This document shows, in pieces, positions 14,534 through 24,267 of a DNA stretch of 26,374 bases. Position numbers and translations under genes: made by a program. Source of the stretch: an uncultured Phycisphaerales bacterium (GTDB lineage: Bacteria; Planctomycetota; Phycisphaerae; Sedimentisphaerales; Anaerobacaceae); assembly GCA_937927975.1 (NCBI GenBank), contig CALEZT010000265.1, positions 1 through 26,374 of the forward strand, written 5' to 3'. The notes beneath the pieces are model-generated. The model saw only the letters and a list, made by a program, of their open reading frames with translations. It was not told the DNA's origin and searched no databases. Within the stretch, counting starts at the first letter, position 1; every line of letters starts with the position of its first letter.

Positions 14534-15268
14534 ATGATGTATCGTCACGTTGCAGCATCGCAGAATGCATTCGTTCAGCAGTTGGCCGTCGCGTATGTGA
14601 ATCACGGATACTGGTACTTTGTCACAGGCATTGTTCCGGGCCATAAGGAAGCGTCCGCCGTGGATGAGAAGCTGATTGAGAAATACAACATCGCCATCAG
14701 CAAGTGGGCACGGGCAAGGCGTAAGCAGCAGGGTCTCGCAAACGTCCATTACCTGCGGCACGAGCAGTTCTTCGTCCTCATTGCCACACAGGGCGAACAT
14801 TCGTTCTTTCAGGAAGAAGGTGCCAACATCAAGGACGTTCGGCGGTGCCCCATTCGCTTCGCTGGCTACAGCATCAGCTATCGTCAAGGCGTGGATCGGA
14901 AATGGCATGCGTCCGTGCGGATTCAGCCTGAGCAGTACAACATGATGAAGCAGTACTACGTAGATCTGGCCGTCCACCGTTCTCTGGAGCAAATACGGGC
15001 AGAACTGGAGTCGGTTCCATTCGAGCCCTATGCCCCTGTGAGGAGACAGGTGCTCAATATCCTGCGAGCCATCAACCGAGCACGCAAGAAGGCTGGATTC
15101 GAGCAGGTTCCTGCTTCGGCGTTGCGGCTGCGACGGCAGATACTGCGTCCTTTTGCTGATGAGGAAGGGGCTAACTCAGACGATGATGAAGCCACGGTGA
15201 CTCAATGGGACTTGACGGAACAGAGTTTCTCTGAGTCACTCGCGAAGTACCGTCCGAGTGACAAGTGA
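14534..15268 (+). CDS. Unknown conserved-looking 244-aa protein downstream of the structured RNA
   Basis: I cannot assign this protein to a named family. It is soluble, basic in the first two thirds and acidic at the tail (DDDEATVTQWDL). Segments that look like conserved blocks are YVNHGYWYFVTGIVPGHK, ISKWARARRKQQGLANVHYL, FFVLIATQGEHSFFQEEG, PIRFAGYSISYR and VPFEPYAPVRRQVLNILRAI. Regularly spaced basic patches (RARRK, RARKK, RLRRQ) would suit nucleic-acid binding. It has a strong ribosome-binding site, GGAGGTG, before a double ATG (14534 and 14537), so it is a real gene. It is the only gene immediately downstream of, and on the same strand as, the permuted-intron-like RNA, and it converges on gajB. 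It lacks reverse-transcriptase, LAGLIDADG and HNH motifs. An RNA-binding partner of the RNA is a hypothesis. Confidence 0.8.
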   Translation: MMYRHVAASQNAFVQQLAVAYVNHGYWYFVTGIVPGHKEASAVDEKLIEKYNIAISKWARARRKQQGLANVHYLRHEQFFVLIATQGEHSFFQEEGANIKDVRRCPIRFAGYSISYRQGVDRKWHASVRIQPEQYNMMKQYYVDLAVHRSLEQIRAELESVPFEPYAPVRRQVLNILRAINRARKKAGFEQVPASALRLRRQILRPFADEEGANSDDDEATVTQWDLTEQSFSESLAKYRPSDK

Positions 15269-15340
15269 GATCGCAGTGGAATGTGGGAGGCGGAGCGGGT
15301 TGGGCGCAGGGGCACCACGAATACGCCGCCAGCTATCCAC

Positions 15341-17284
15341 CTATGCTGAGAAGACAGTCCCTACTTCGGGCAGGTCAAGTTCCATCTCCTGAAGAAAACG
15401 AGACGGCTGCTTGGGCCAGCCGAAGTATTGATCTGCAAAGGTCAGGGTTAGCGTGAGTTGTGCCCGCGTAATGGCGACAAAACAATTCCGTCGTTCCTCC
15501 TGCATTTCGCGGCTCGCATCGCCTTTCTTGATCGCCTGGAAGGAAGGAAGCTGATCCTCGGCCAGCGCAACAAGATAGACGTGCTTGAATTCCATGCCCT
15601 TTGCCGAGTGGATAGTGAGGCAGCGAACCGCGTCTGGTGGAATAGGCGGGGATTTCTCGGAGAGGTCGAACTCCTGCAAGAGCACGTTCAGGGTCAGGTC
15701 GTCACGCCCATATTTGTTTATGGTTCGGGTCTGCAACTCTTCCCATATGGCTTTCTCATCATCAAAATCGGTGAAGCCTTCCTCATTGTGACCATCAAGT
15801 TGTCTATTCTTCGTGGTAAACCATGCGAGAGCATCGTGAATAGTGGATAGACAGTCCATTCGATCCACAATGGAAGCCTGCACGTGATCAAGAAAGACCC
15901 TCGTTTGCGCTTCGATTGCAGGGCGGCTCTTCACGGATTCTAACCAGGATCGCAGATAATCGCCATTGAACTGAGGGGCAGTCGCTACTACGTCTGAGAC
16001 CTGCACATCGATTCCTTCGAGTTCGTAGAACGCCTTGCATGCGCGGCGGAGCTGGTCTCGGTCTGCCCTAGAATTCGCAAGACGCAAAATAGCGTGCAGG
16101 TAACGGAATGGGGCACTGGTGAATTCTGCCTTGCGGACTGTTAGTGACGCACTGATGCCAGCAGCTTCGCACTGGGTCACGGCGGCTTCGAGGACTTTAC
16201 GTGTGCGGGCAAGAATGGTGCAGGAGCCAGTCTCCCCACCGTGTTGCTCTGCTATGTCTTGAGCAATCCAGTCTAACTCGCTATCAAGTGAGTCGAAATG
16301 GCAGACGCGAACAGTGGCATCACGTGTGGCCTGCTTCATGGCATACAAGGGTTGCTTATCAGCAGCTCTATCCAAGTTATGTCGGATCAGCCGGTTGGCC
16401 AAGACGATGACCTCTGGCGGGCAGCGGTAATTCGCCGGTAGCTGTAGAACGTGCATCTTGAAATCATTCCGCAACGCCTGTAGACGTTCCGGGCTGGCAC
16501 CGTTCCATTGGTAGATAATCTGGTCGTCATCCGCTACGACAAACAGGTCCTTCGGCGTATCGCCTACAATCGCCTTTAAGAGTCGGTATTGAGTAAGGTT
16601 AGTGTCTTGGAACTCATCAACGCAGACGCTGGGGTAGACAATACGCAATTGCTGGGCGACTGCCGGACGTTCATAGAGCAGACGCAACGCCAAGAGGAGA
16701 AGTGAAGCAAAATCTAGTCTGTTATTGACAATCAACTGATGCTGGTATTCGGCGTACAATGCGGCGAGCTTACGCGCAAAGTCCTGGTCGCGGACAACTG
16801 AAGACACTTCGGCGGGAGCAATGTAGTTATTCAGCAAGCTATCGATGCTGGGCAACAGGCGTACATCGCCGGAGTCAGTGTCAACGCCAGTCTTGGCGAC
16901 AACTTGAATTGCATCGGCTAGAACTGCCTCTCGGTCAGCATCCTGATTCAGGATGGTGAAGTCAGGTTTTATACCAACGTGACTTCCGTGTTGACGGAGG
17001 ATATCGGCACAGAAGGAGTGGAACGTGGTGAGAAGCACGCGATCACAGCAATCGGGGACCATCTCTTCCACGCGGGACCGCATTTCCGCAGCGGCCTTGT
17101 TAGTGAATGTCAGTCCGAGGACACGAAATCGCTTACCTGGCGAATCTGCTAACAATCTCGCGGTTCGCATTGTCAAAACACGGGTCTTCCCAGAGCCGGG
17201 TCCAGCCAACACGAGTAAGGGGCCTTCGTTCCAGTCGATAGCAATTCGCTGGTTCTCGTTCAGTTTCTCCCGGTCGATCAGCAT
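15341..17284 (-). CDS. gajB: UvrD/PcrA-like helicase, Gabija GajB
   Basis: This 647-aa superfamily 1A helicase has Walker A AGPGSGKT at 27-34, LTFTNKAAAEM, TTFHSFC, Walker B DEFQDT at 223-228, ADDDQIIYQWNGA at 251-263, LPANYRCP, the late motif TIHSAKGMEFKHVYLV, and the arginine-finger motif VAITRAQ. Its start overlaps the end of gajA by 7 nt. A UvrD-like helicase directly downstream of an OLD-family TOPRIM nuclease defines Gabija, where GajB works with GajA to cleave or degrade phage DNA when nucleotide pools fall. It is longer than the best studied GajB of about 500 aa, so it belongs to a larger branch of the family or carries a longer 2B domain. Confidence 0.87.
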   Translation of the reverse strand: MLIDREKLNENQRIAIDWNEGPLLVLAGPGSGKTRVLTMRTARLLADSPGKRFRVLGLTFTNKAAAEMRSRVEEMVPDCCDRVLLTTFHSFCADILRQHGSHVGIKPDFTILNQDADREAVLADAIQVVAKTGVDTDSGDVRLLPSIDSLLNNYIAPAEVSSVVRDQDFARKLAALYAEYQHQLIVNNRLDFASLLLLALRLLYERPAVAQQLRIVYPSVCVDEFQDTNLTQYRLLKAIVGDTPKDLFVVADDDQIIYQWNGASPERLQALRNDFKMHVLQLPANYRCPPEVIVLANRLIRHNLDRAADKQPLYAMKQATRDATVRVCHFDSLDSELDWIAQDIAEQHGGETGSCTILARTRKVLEAAVTQCEAAGISASLTVRKAEFTSAPFRYLHAILRLANSRADRDQLRRACKAFYELEGIDVQVSDVVATAPQFNGDYLRSWLESVKSRPAIEAQTRVFLDHVQASIVDRMDCLSTIHDALAWFTTKNRQLDGHNEEGFTDFDDEKAIWEELQTRTINKYGRDDLTLNVLLQEFDLSEKSPPIPPDAVRCLTIHSAKGMEFKHVYLVALAEDQLPSFQAIKKGDASREMQEERRNCFVAITRAQLTLTLTFADQYFGWPKQPSRFLQEMELDLPEVGTVFSA

Positions 17285-18990
17285 TGGCTAGCCTCCGCAA
17301 GAGAAATTGCATCTTCAACGATCTTCTTTAGAGAGGACGGAACAGAGGGCTTCCCTTTCTGCCGCATGGCCGTCATAACCTCGCATATACGCGATGGCTT
17401 CTCCTTGCTGGGTTGGGCATCTACAACTTGCTCCCAGTAAGCCGGAGTACCCTTGACCGAGGTGACAGTGGCTTTCTTCTGTGGAGATATGTGGCTCTCG
17501 TAGATCTGGCCAAAACCTGCTGTACACAGCAAAACTTCGATGTTAGGGGACGGAAGAAGACATATATGTTTTGCCTCAAGGCGTCCTGCCAAGTACCTTT
17601 TGCATGTCTTGGCATCATCTTGCCCGTGTTTGTCTCCGTCGCCAACGAACAACCAAGCAATACCGAAAGCATTTGCGGTTTTGAGGAGCGGCTCCACGCC
17701 TGAATGACTTGTGTTCACGATACGTACTCCTGATCGATCCATGTCATGCCCGAGTATATCGGCAACCTCCCTAAACGCCCAGAACTCTGACTCGCCCTCC
17801 CCAAGAAGCCAACAGCGGGCGAAGAGGAGTTCGCCTCTCGCGCTTTGAATGTGGAAAGACACCTTCTGTTCCTCGTCTGGAGTCAGCGTGTTGGGCTTGA
17901 GGGACTTGACAACAACTGAGCCATTTTCAAAGCAGAAGCGACGAACCGAACCCAGGGGCACGCGGCCAAGCAAGTCGCCGGAATGCGTGGCGATGACCTT
18001 CTGTCCGGAGATTGCCTGAAGTGTATTCCAAAGCGAGCGGATAGCACACGGATGGAGGTGGGCTTCAGGTTCTTCAAGAGCCAAGATAGGCTGGCTCAAC
18101 TTGTCATATTGTTCAGCGAGCATCGTTGCGAGAAAAGCCTCGAAGAGAAAGATGACTGCAAGACTTTGCGTGCCAGCACCGTGATGCGTGAGCGGAAGTG
18201 GCGCTCCGGTTCCAGCCGTGACATTGATTTGGGCTCTTGCGAGCAAGTCAGTAATGCGTCCAGGAAGGGCTTCGATGTCAACTGTACCGGCTTTGCCAGA
18301 GGCCACAACTTTCTGGACCTTGGCCAAGTGGGTCTTCAAGGACTGGAGCGATCCGTGGGCCGTGAGCACTTGCTTGTTGAGCGAGTTGATTTCGACTTGC
18401 AGTTTCTGGCGTACATCATCAGGGATTGCAGCGCTCTTGAGGAAGGGAGCCCAGAACATGGATCGACCTTGAAACTCACGGGAAGCATCGCGAAGCGCAG
18501 AGAGATAGAAGAACGGGACAAGCTGGACGAATGTGGCAAGCGTCTGGGGGCGTTTGATCCTCGGTCCCAGTGCATGTCCCTGGGCGTCGAGGAAGTCCCA
18601 ATCGGAAGTAAAGCCTTTGAGCGTTTTGTCGTACGAACTCGTGGTACGCAGGATAACGTGAGGCACATTAGCATCATCGAAAACACGTATATCGCCAAGT
18701 GCCTGAACCAACTCGTCAGGGGCCTTGGCGTCGGTGACAAAATCCAGTGTGATGGCCAGTTCCCCGGTCTGGTCCGGCTGGGAAGCTGCCGTGGGCAGAT
18801 GGTAGTCGTACTGATCTAACCAGTCGCTGCGACGGAAGCTGCTGCGTGCAAGACACAGTTTGATGCCCTCCAAAAAGCTCGTCTTGCCGCTGTTGTTCTC
18901 GCCGATAAGAACCGTGGTCTGGTCAAGCGGAACACTGATATCTTTGAAGCAACGGAAGTTCTTGATTGTGACAGAAGTTAGCTTCAACAT
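17278..18990 (-). CDS. gajA: OLD-family ATPase/TOPRIM nuclease, Gabija GajA
   Basis: This 570-aa protein has an ABC-type ATPase split around a helical insert: Walker A GENNSGKT at 30-37, signature GAGTQS at 271-276, Walker B LALEEPEAHLHP at 303-314 and the H-loop THS at 335-337. A TOPRIM nuclease domain follows, with E398 in LLGEGESE and D451/D453 in FVGDGDKHG. Its size and layout match GajA, the site-specific DNA nicking subunit of Gabija held inactive by normal NTP levels. AAAGGA precedes the ATG. It lies 42 nt after the type III res gene and overlaps gajB, so it is probably transcribed with the restriction system. Confidence 0.9.
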   Translation of the reverse strand: MLKLTSVTIKNFRCFKDISVPLDQTTVLIGENNSGKTSFLEGIKLCLARSSFRRSDWLDQYDYHLPTAASQPDQTGELAITLDFVTDAKAPDELVQALGDIRVFDDANVPHVILRTTSSYDKTLKGFTSDWDFLDAQGHALGPRIKRPQTLATFVQLVPFFYLSALRDASREFQGRSMFWAPFLKSAAIPDDVRQKLQVEINSLNKQVLTAHGSLQSLKTHLAKVQKVVASGKAGTVDIEALPGRITDLLARAQINVTAGTGAPLPLTHHGAGTQSLAVIFLFEAFLATMLAEQYDKLSQPILALEEPEAHLHPCAIRSLWNTLQAISGQKVIATHSGDLLGRVPLGSVRRFCFENGSVVVKSLKPNTLTPDEEQKVSFHIQSARGELLFARCWLLGEGESEFWAFREVADILGHDMDRSGVRIVNTSHSGVEPLLKTANAFGIAWLFVGDGDKHGQDDAKTCKRYLAGRLEAKHICLLPSPNIEVLLCTAGFGQIYESHISPQKKATVTSVKGTPAYWEQVVDAQPSKEKPSRICEVMTAMRQKGKPSVPSSLKKIVEDAISLAEASQC

Positions 18991-19032
18991 TCAGTGCGGT
19001 CCTTTCTCTGTGCGACGTATCGTGGCTACGTT

Positions 19033-22000
19033 CTACCCCTGAAGCTGCTCGGTGAAGCTGGTGTAGCTACTTGCGACCCTAAACCGGACCTCGGTGCCAA
19101 GGGCCTTGAAGTGTTCGCGTCCACAGTCGATTTTTGCCTGCTCTGCCGGGCGCAGGGCGTCAGTCAACAGGGTGCTCTTGGACTCCACCACGAAATACAA
19201 TCGCTGCTGGCCGTCCACTTCCACCAAGACGGCCCAGTCGGGATTGTAGCTGCCCAGCGGCGTGTCGATCTTGAACCATCCGGGGAGCTTGGCGTAGACC
19301 TTCACTTCCTCATTCACCTCGAAGGACCGGGCGAATTCTTCCTCCACGTCCGAGTCATAAACGACGTGGTCGTAAACCGACTTCTCGCTCTCCAGCATGT
19401 TCTTGCTGAGATAGCCGTACAGCTCGTTCTCCTCGAAAAGCTCCTGAGCGTAGTAGTCCTGGTCGCCGATCTTCTGGTATTTGATGCCATCCACGATGAA
19501 CAGCCGCATCTGGTGCTGAATGATTGCCAGAACCTGCTCGATGTACTTCTGCGGGTTGTTCTTGAAGTCCTGGAGCCGGTCGCTCCGCTGGAGGATCTCT
19601 ACCAGCGTCCGCCGGGTCAGATTCGTTTCGTTCTGGAGGTAGCTCACCACGTCGGGTAGCTCGAAGTCCTTGGCCTCGTAGACGTGGGTGCTTTCCTTGG
19701 TCAGCTTGCCGTCCACGCCGCCTCGGTCAATGCTCGTCAGGCGTTCCCAATAGGCAAACCGGGCCTTGCCAACCACAAGTTTCTTGGCAATCTCGTCCGC
19801 ACACTTACGGATCAACGCCTCGCAATCGAAGTCCACGCGGAAGGTCGTCTTGTACTTGATCCGCTCCCAAAGCTGCTTGAACTCGTCCCCCAGAAACACG
19901 GCCTTGTTCAGCTTGACCTGCTTGCGGTCGGCCTCATTCTTGATGTTCAATCCACCCGCAACCTTCTTGAGGGCAGCCATGATCTGGGGGGCATAAGGCT
20001 GGACCGCGGGCGGCAGGTCAACATTGTTGTTCTTCAGTGCCGTACGCAGGGAATCCTGGACGTGGCCCCCAGCGTCAATGTACCCCTTGTCCTTCAGGTG
20101 GTTGAACACCTGCTCGGATGTCTCCACGCCAAGGTACTCAGTCTTGTGATCGTCGGTTGGTACGGGGATGTTTGCGAACAGGTGGCGTTCCACAACGCCG
20201 AACTTGATGCCCTCTTCGTCCTCGATCTCCTTCTGCAACTGCCGGGCGAAGTCCTCGTAAGATTCGTTCGCCATGACGGTCAACGTGTTCACGTCGAAGC
20301 CGTACACACGCTCGCCGTCCTGGTTCACCGCAATGCGGAGCCCACGTCCGATTTCCTGCCGTTTCTTCATGACGGAAGTGGTTTCGTTCAACGTGCAGAT
20401 CTGAAAAACGTTCGGATTGTCCCATCCCTCCTTCAGGGCGGAATGGGAGAAGATGAACTTCAGTTTGCAGTCGAAGCTGAGCAACCACTCCTTGGCCTTC
20501 ATGATCGTGTTGTAGGCGCTCTCGTCGGCCTGGGCGGTTCCCTCGCCGCGCGAGTCCTTGAACACTTCAACGCTTTGGCCTGAAGCCGTCTTCTTCTTGT
20601 CGATGGCGAAGTAGCCGTCATGGACGCCCTGGGCGGCCGTGTCCAGGTCCGCTCCCTCGAAGAGGATGTGGTACTTGGGCTTCCGGACGGCACGGGCATA
20701 CTCCTCTTCGAACATGGTGGCGTATTTGCCTGGCTGCGGGTTGCCGTCGTCATCATACCAGCGGTAGTTCGCCACGCGGTCGATGAAGAACAGGCTCAGA
20801 ACCTTCAAGCCCCTGGGGCGAAGCACCAACTCCTTGTCCAGGTGCTTCTCGATGGTCTTGCGGATCTGGAGTCGCTTGTATTCGTCGTCGTTCACCTGGC
20901 CGATAGCCTGGTCCAGCCGCACGATCTCCGGCTTGCTCGTGAAGCTGATGTACTCGTTGCCCTTTTCGCAGTAGATGTCCTCGATGATGTAGCCGTCGTA
21001 CACGTCCCGGCCGCGGGAAAGCTCCAGCAGGTCGTTGCCGCTGCGGACCTTCTTCTTCATCCGCTTGGCCTCGCCGCTCCGCTGCATCACATCCATCTCG
21101 ATCTGGGCGGTGATCGGGCTGGTCCTGTTGTCCACCTTCAGCAGCTTGACGTAAGCTCGGTTGTGGCTGTCCTGCACCTGGATGCCCGCAACCTCGATCT
21201 GCTTGACCAGCTTGCGTTCATAGGCATCTACCGAGTCCAGCCGGTACATCATGTTGTACTTGTCCACGTGGGTCGCGGAGAATCGCAGCGTGCAAAGCGG
21301 GTTCAGGCTCTCGATGGCCTCCTTGCTCTTGGCCGTCGTGTCCACGCTCTGGGGCTCGTCGATGATGACAATGGGGCTGGTCGCCTGGATGAACTCAATC
21401 GGGCGGCTGCCGGTCATCCGGTCGTGCGGCCGGTGGATGATGTTGGCCTTGTCTTCCTTCTCCGGGTCGGTGAAGCTCTTGCGGAAGGCATCGATATTGA
21501 TCACCATGACCTGGATATAGTCGCTGGTAGCGAAGTTGCGGACCTGGCCAAGCTTCTGTGAGTCGTAGACGAAGTAGTCAAACTGCACGTTGTCGTACAG
21601 GCCCTTGAAGTGCTCGTCCGTCATCTGGAGGGACTTGTTGACGCCTTCCTTGATCGCCAGTGACGGCACCACGATGATGAACTTCGTGAAGCCGTACTTG
21701 CGGTTCAACTCGAAGATCGTCCGCAGGTAGACGTAGGTCTTGCCCGTGCCAGTCTCCATCTCAACGGTGAAGTTCATCCCGTCCAGGGTCTCCGAAGGGG
21801 CAAGGCCGTTGCGGAGTTGGATCGCCTTGACGTTCTTGTGGATGTCCTCCGGCAAGAGGCGCAGCCGGTTGCCCACGCCCAGATCGGAATGCTGCATGAA
21901 TTCAAGATAGTCCGGATGTTGCTGGAGCGGCGCAACCGTGAAGTTGGTCCGGCAGACCTCCTGGCCCTCGAAGATGTCCACGATGGCGTTGATGGCTTCC

Positions 22001-22038
22001 CGCTGATAGGTGAGGTCGGGATTGAATTGGAACTTCAT
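19033..22038 (-). CDS. res: Type III restriction enzyme, Res subunit
   Basis: This 1001-aa protein has an SF2 helicase/translocase core: Walker A METGTGKT at 94-101, VVPSLAIKEGV, the DEPQ box at 227-230, FSATH, then SALKEGWDNPNVFQICTL and QEIGRGLRIAV. A C-terminal PD-(D/E)xK nuclease shows D934 in YNPDWAV, then E952 and K954 in VVESKST. Type III Res partners with Mod: ATP hydrolysis lets two head-to-head sites communicate, and cutting follows about 25-27 bp from the site. The start overlaps the RhuM stop by 4 nt (ATGA). All motifs are intact, so the nuclease is predicted active. Confidence 0.94.
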   Translation of the reverse strand: MKFQFNPDLTYQREAINAIVDIFEGQEVCRTNFTVAPLQQHPDYLEFMQHSDLGVGNRLRLLPEDIHKNVKAIQLRNGLAPSETLDGMNFTVEMETGTGKTYVYLRTIFELNRKYGFTKFIIVVPSLAIKEGVNKSLQMTDEHFKGLYDNVQFDYFVYDSQKLGQVRNFATSDYIQVMVINIDAFRKSFTDPEKEDKANIIHRPHDRMTGSRPIEFIQATSPIVIIDEPQSVDTTAKSKEAIESLNPLCTLRFSATHVDKYNMMYRLDSVDAYERKLVKQIEVAGIQVQDSHNRAYVKLLKVDNRTSPITAQIEMDVMQRSGEAKRMKKKVRSGNDLLELSRGRDVYDGYIIEDIYCEKGNEYISFTSKPEIVRLDQAIGQVNDDEYKRLQIRKTIEKHLDKELVLRPRGLKVLSLFFIDRVANYRWYDDDGNPQPGKYATMFEEEYARAVRKPKYHILFEGADLDTAAQGVHDGYFAIDKKKTASGQSVEVFKDSRGEGTAQADESAYNTIMKAKEWLLSFDCKLKFIFSHSALKEGWDNPNVFQICTLNETTSVMKKRQEIGRGLRIAVNQDGERVYGFDVNTLTVMANESYEDFARQLQKEIEDEEGIKFGVVERHLFANIPVPTDDHKTEYLGVETSEQVFNHLKDKGYIDAGGHVQDSLRTALKNNNVDLPPAVQPYAPQIMAALKKVAGGLNIKNEADRKQVKLNKAVFLGDEFKQLWERIKYKTTFRVDFDCEALIRKCADEIAKKLVVGKARFAYWERLTSIDRGGVDGKLTKESTHVYEAKDFELPDVVSYLQNETNLTRRTLVEILQRSDRLQDFKNNPQKYIEQVLAIIQHQMRLFIVDGIKYQKIGDQDYYAQELFEENELYGYLSKNMLESEKSVYDHVVYDSDVEEEFARSFEVNEEVKVYAKLPGWFKIDTPLGSYNPDWAVLVEVDGQQRLYFVVESKSTLLTDALRPAEQAKIDCGREHFKALGTEVRFRVASSYTSFTEQLQG

Positions 22039-23159
22039 GGCTTCGCGCCGCCTTCCTTGTCTTTACCCTGGATGCGTTTGGGCAGGCTCTTGGCCGCGTC
22101 TTCAAGGGCCTTGATCGTGTCCTGTTCGCCTTGGGCCTCCTTAAAGGTCCGGCGACGTTCGGCGAACCGGTCGTACTGCTCACAGGCAAACGCATCGGCT
22201 TGTGCCTTGCTGATGTGCCCCGCATTCGTGAGCACGTTGCGTTCATTGAATTGCAGGAACTCGTTGAGCCGCTGCTCCCAATCCTTCATGAACACCTGCT
22301 TGCGGCGTTTGGCCTGGTCATCGGCGAAGTCCAGCCACATCACAACAATCCTGTTCAATTCGTCAATTTCCTCCGCCTTCAGATAATTCTTGGCGACAAT
22401 CACGTCGGTCTTGCGGACCTCGTCGGACTTCCACGATGTCAACCCCATATTCGGCAAGGCGTGGTTTGCCCGGCTCTTGATCAACTCGGCCGCCGTCATG
22501 CCGGTGGCGGCGAAATGCAACTTGTTCTGGATCGTTTGGAAGAATCGCGTCGTCTGCTCGGATGACGGCTCGTAATCGGCCGCCATCGCGAAGATTTCCC
22601 TCACCCGCAAGTACATCCGCTTCTCGCTGGCCCGGATGTCCCGGATGCGTTCGAGCATCTCATCGAAGTAGTCCGGCACGCCCAAGCCTGGGGCAGGCGG
22701 GTTCTTCAGCCGCTCATCGTCCAGGACAAAGCCCTTGAGCAGGTATTCCCGCAACCGTTCCGTCGCCCATCGGCGAAACTGGGTTCCACGCTGGCTCCGG
22801 ACGCGGTAGCCGACGGCCAGAACGGCATCCAGGCTGTAATGCTCGATCTGTCGAGTCACCTGACGGCTGCCCTCCTGGCGAACTATTCGATAAGATCGAA
22901 TAGTTGCCCCAGAGTCGAGTTCCTTGTCTCCGTAAATCTCTTTGATGTGGTGATTTACGGTGCCGACGCCGATTTGGTAAAGCTCAGCTATCATGGCCTG
23001 GCTCAGCCAGATCGTCTCGTCCTGGAAACGGCATTCTACCCGCGTCCTGCCATCCTCCGTCCGATACAGGAGTATCTCGCCCTGCCCGGCGGGGACCATT
23101 GCGCCTCCATTTTCGGGCAAGGGGGTAGGGAGCTTGTCTTCATCTTTCTTCTTGGCCAT
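22035..23159 (-). CDS. rhuM: RhuM family protein
   Basis: This 374-aa protein matches the RhuM family. It has an N-terminal DNA-binding-like part (DETIWLSQAMIAELYQIGVGTVNHHIKEIY, then YSLDAVLAVGYRVRSQRGTQFRRWAT). A helical C-terminal domain (MTAAELIKSRANHALPNMGLTSW, KNYLKAEEIDELNRIVVMWLDFAD) is often compared to Fic/DOC-related folds. RhuM genes are frequent passengers in type III and type I restriction loci; the biochemical role is unsettled, with regulation or toxin-like activity both proposed. It is translationally coupled to res (ATGA), implying co-expression. Its own ribosome-binding site is weak. Confidence 0.87.
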   Translation of the reverse strand: MAKKKDEDKLPTPLPENGGAMVPAGQGEILLYRTEDGRTRVECRFQDETIWLSQAMIAELYQIGVGTVNHHIKEIYGDKELDSGATIRSYRIVRQEGSRQVTRQIEHYSLDAVLAVGYRVRSQRGTQFRRWATERLREYLLKGFVLDDERLKNPPAPGLGVPDYFDEMLERIRDIRASEKRMYLRVREIFAMAADYEPSSEQTTRFFQTIQNKLHFAATGMTAAELIKSRANHALPNMGLTSWKSDEVRKTDVIVAKNYLKAEEIDELNRIVVMWLDFADDQAKRRKQVFMKDWEQRLNEFLQFNERNVLTNAGHISKAQADAFACEQYDRFAERRRTFKEAQGEQDTIKALEDAAKSLPKRIQGKDKEGGAKP

Positions 23160-23214
23160 TTGTCAGACCTTGACTTCGGATTGCAGATTCATGATTGTCG
23201 CTTTGTTCATACAG

Positions 23215-24243
23215 TCACCCCCACACCTTCGCGCTGGCCGCATCAAAGAACCGAACGTCGAGTTTGTTGCGACGGCCAGAATTGTCTCGGCCTTCCCGAA
23301 ACAGCTCAGCCCGCGCGATGATCCGTTTGTTGTCCTTGCTCTTCGCGTCACCGTAGATGCTCACGTATACTGCCGTGACTCTGCCCTTCTCAATCAAACG
23401 CAGAACGTGTTCGTCATTGGATGCGAGAGAGTGGCCGTAGATGAAGAGCGATCCAGACACTGAGGGAAGACTGCGATACCCTCGGCTAAGGAATGCGCTG
23501 TGCTGAACCCGCTGCATTTTCGAGTCGGAACTCCCCTCAGCTACGTAGATCGGATACCGATTCTTCCCAAGGGCGTCACGAATCTGCTCTACCAGGGCAA
23601 CGCCTGTATTGCACCAGGTATATTTCTGCACCTCGGCCCCCGCATCGAATATATGCAATGCTCCGTGCATGTAGAAGACGTTCTGTGACCCGACATCACT
23701 GACCTCCCAAACGACATACTCCTCCGGCCCGTCCTCGGGCTGGTGGAATCCGTCATTGCAGGCTATGCTCAGATCATCAACGTCCTCGTGCATCAATGCC
23801 CAGTACAGCAGCAGGTCGTAATTGAGCGTGTAGATGTTTTCGAAGTGGGACAGAAACGCCCGGCAAGACACAAACTCGCTGTCCTCGATCTTGTTCGGCC
23901 GCTCTGGATGACTGCTGGCAATCGCCTGCGCCAAAACGTCGCGTAGCTTATCAGCGTCAGTCGCCAATCTTTGGGCCAGCTTGGGTCTGGTGGGGGCATA
24001 CACCTTAACCAAGTCGGCCGCCTGCTTCAGTGCTCGCATGACTGATTCAAAGTCAGTTGTGTTCAGAGCATGGAACGCTTTCTTCGCACCATCCGACAAT
24101 TTGCCCTTCGCTTGCTTGAAAAGGGCCTCATAGGCAAACAGATTGTTCCGACAGGCGCGACTAAATCCATTGCCCAGCAGCAGGTGCCGCTTGCCGCCAT
24201 CGGCTTGCTTCAAAGCCTGATCGAATGTCAGCAACTTGACCAT
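23215..24243 (-). CDS. DUF4917 family protein, SIR2-like
   Basis: This 342-aa protein matches DUF4917. It starts with a nucleotide-binding-like loop (LLLGNGFSRACRNNLFAY), has the SIR2-like pair IYTLNYDLLLYWALM and FYMHGALHIFD, then a Rossmann-type closing segment (SGSLFIYGHSLASNDEHVL). These features recall SIR2/SIR2-like NAD-consuming effectors of anti-phage systems, in which NAD depletion kills the infected cell. That activity is inferred from fold-level similarity, not shown here. GGAGG precedes the ATG at 24243, which lies 24 nt after mod. It sits between mod and rhuM, so a likely backup abortive effector is built into the restriction operon. Confidence 0.8.
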   Translation of the reverse strand: MVKLLTFDQALKQADGGKRHLLLGNGFSRACRNNLFAYEALFKQAKGKLSDGAKKAFHALNTTDFESVMRALKQAADLVKVYAPTRPKLAQRLATDADKLRDVLAQAIASSHPERPNKIEDSEFVSCRAFLSHFENIYTLNYDLLLYWALMHEDVDDLSIACNDGFHQPEDGPEEYVVWEVSDVGSQNVFYMHGALHIFDAGAEVQKYTWCNTGVALVEQIRDALGKNRYPIYVAEGSSDSKMQRVQHSAFLSRGYRSLPSVSGSLFIYGHSLASNDEHVLRLIEKGRVTAVYVSIYGDAKSKDNKRIIARAELFREGRDNSGRRNKLDVRFFDAASAKVWG

Positions 24244-24267
24244 GACTCTCGGCCCTCCATGTGAACG

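Noticed and set aside
19659..21561. Long plus-strand open frames opposite res
   Set aside because: They are antisense shadows in GC-rich coding DNA; the res frame has complete helicase and nuclease motifs.
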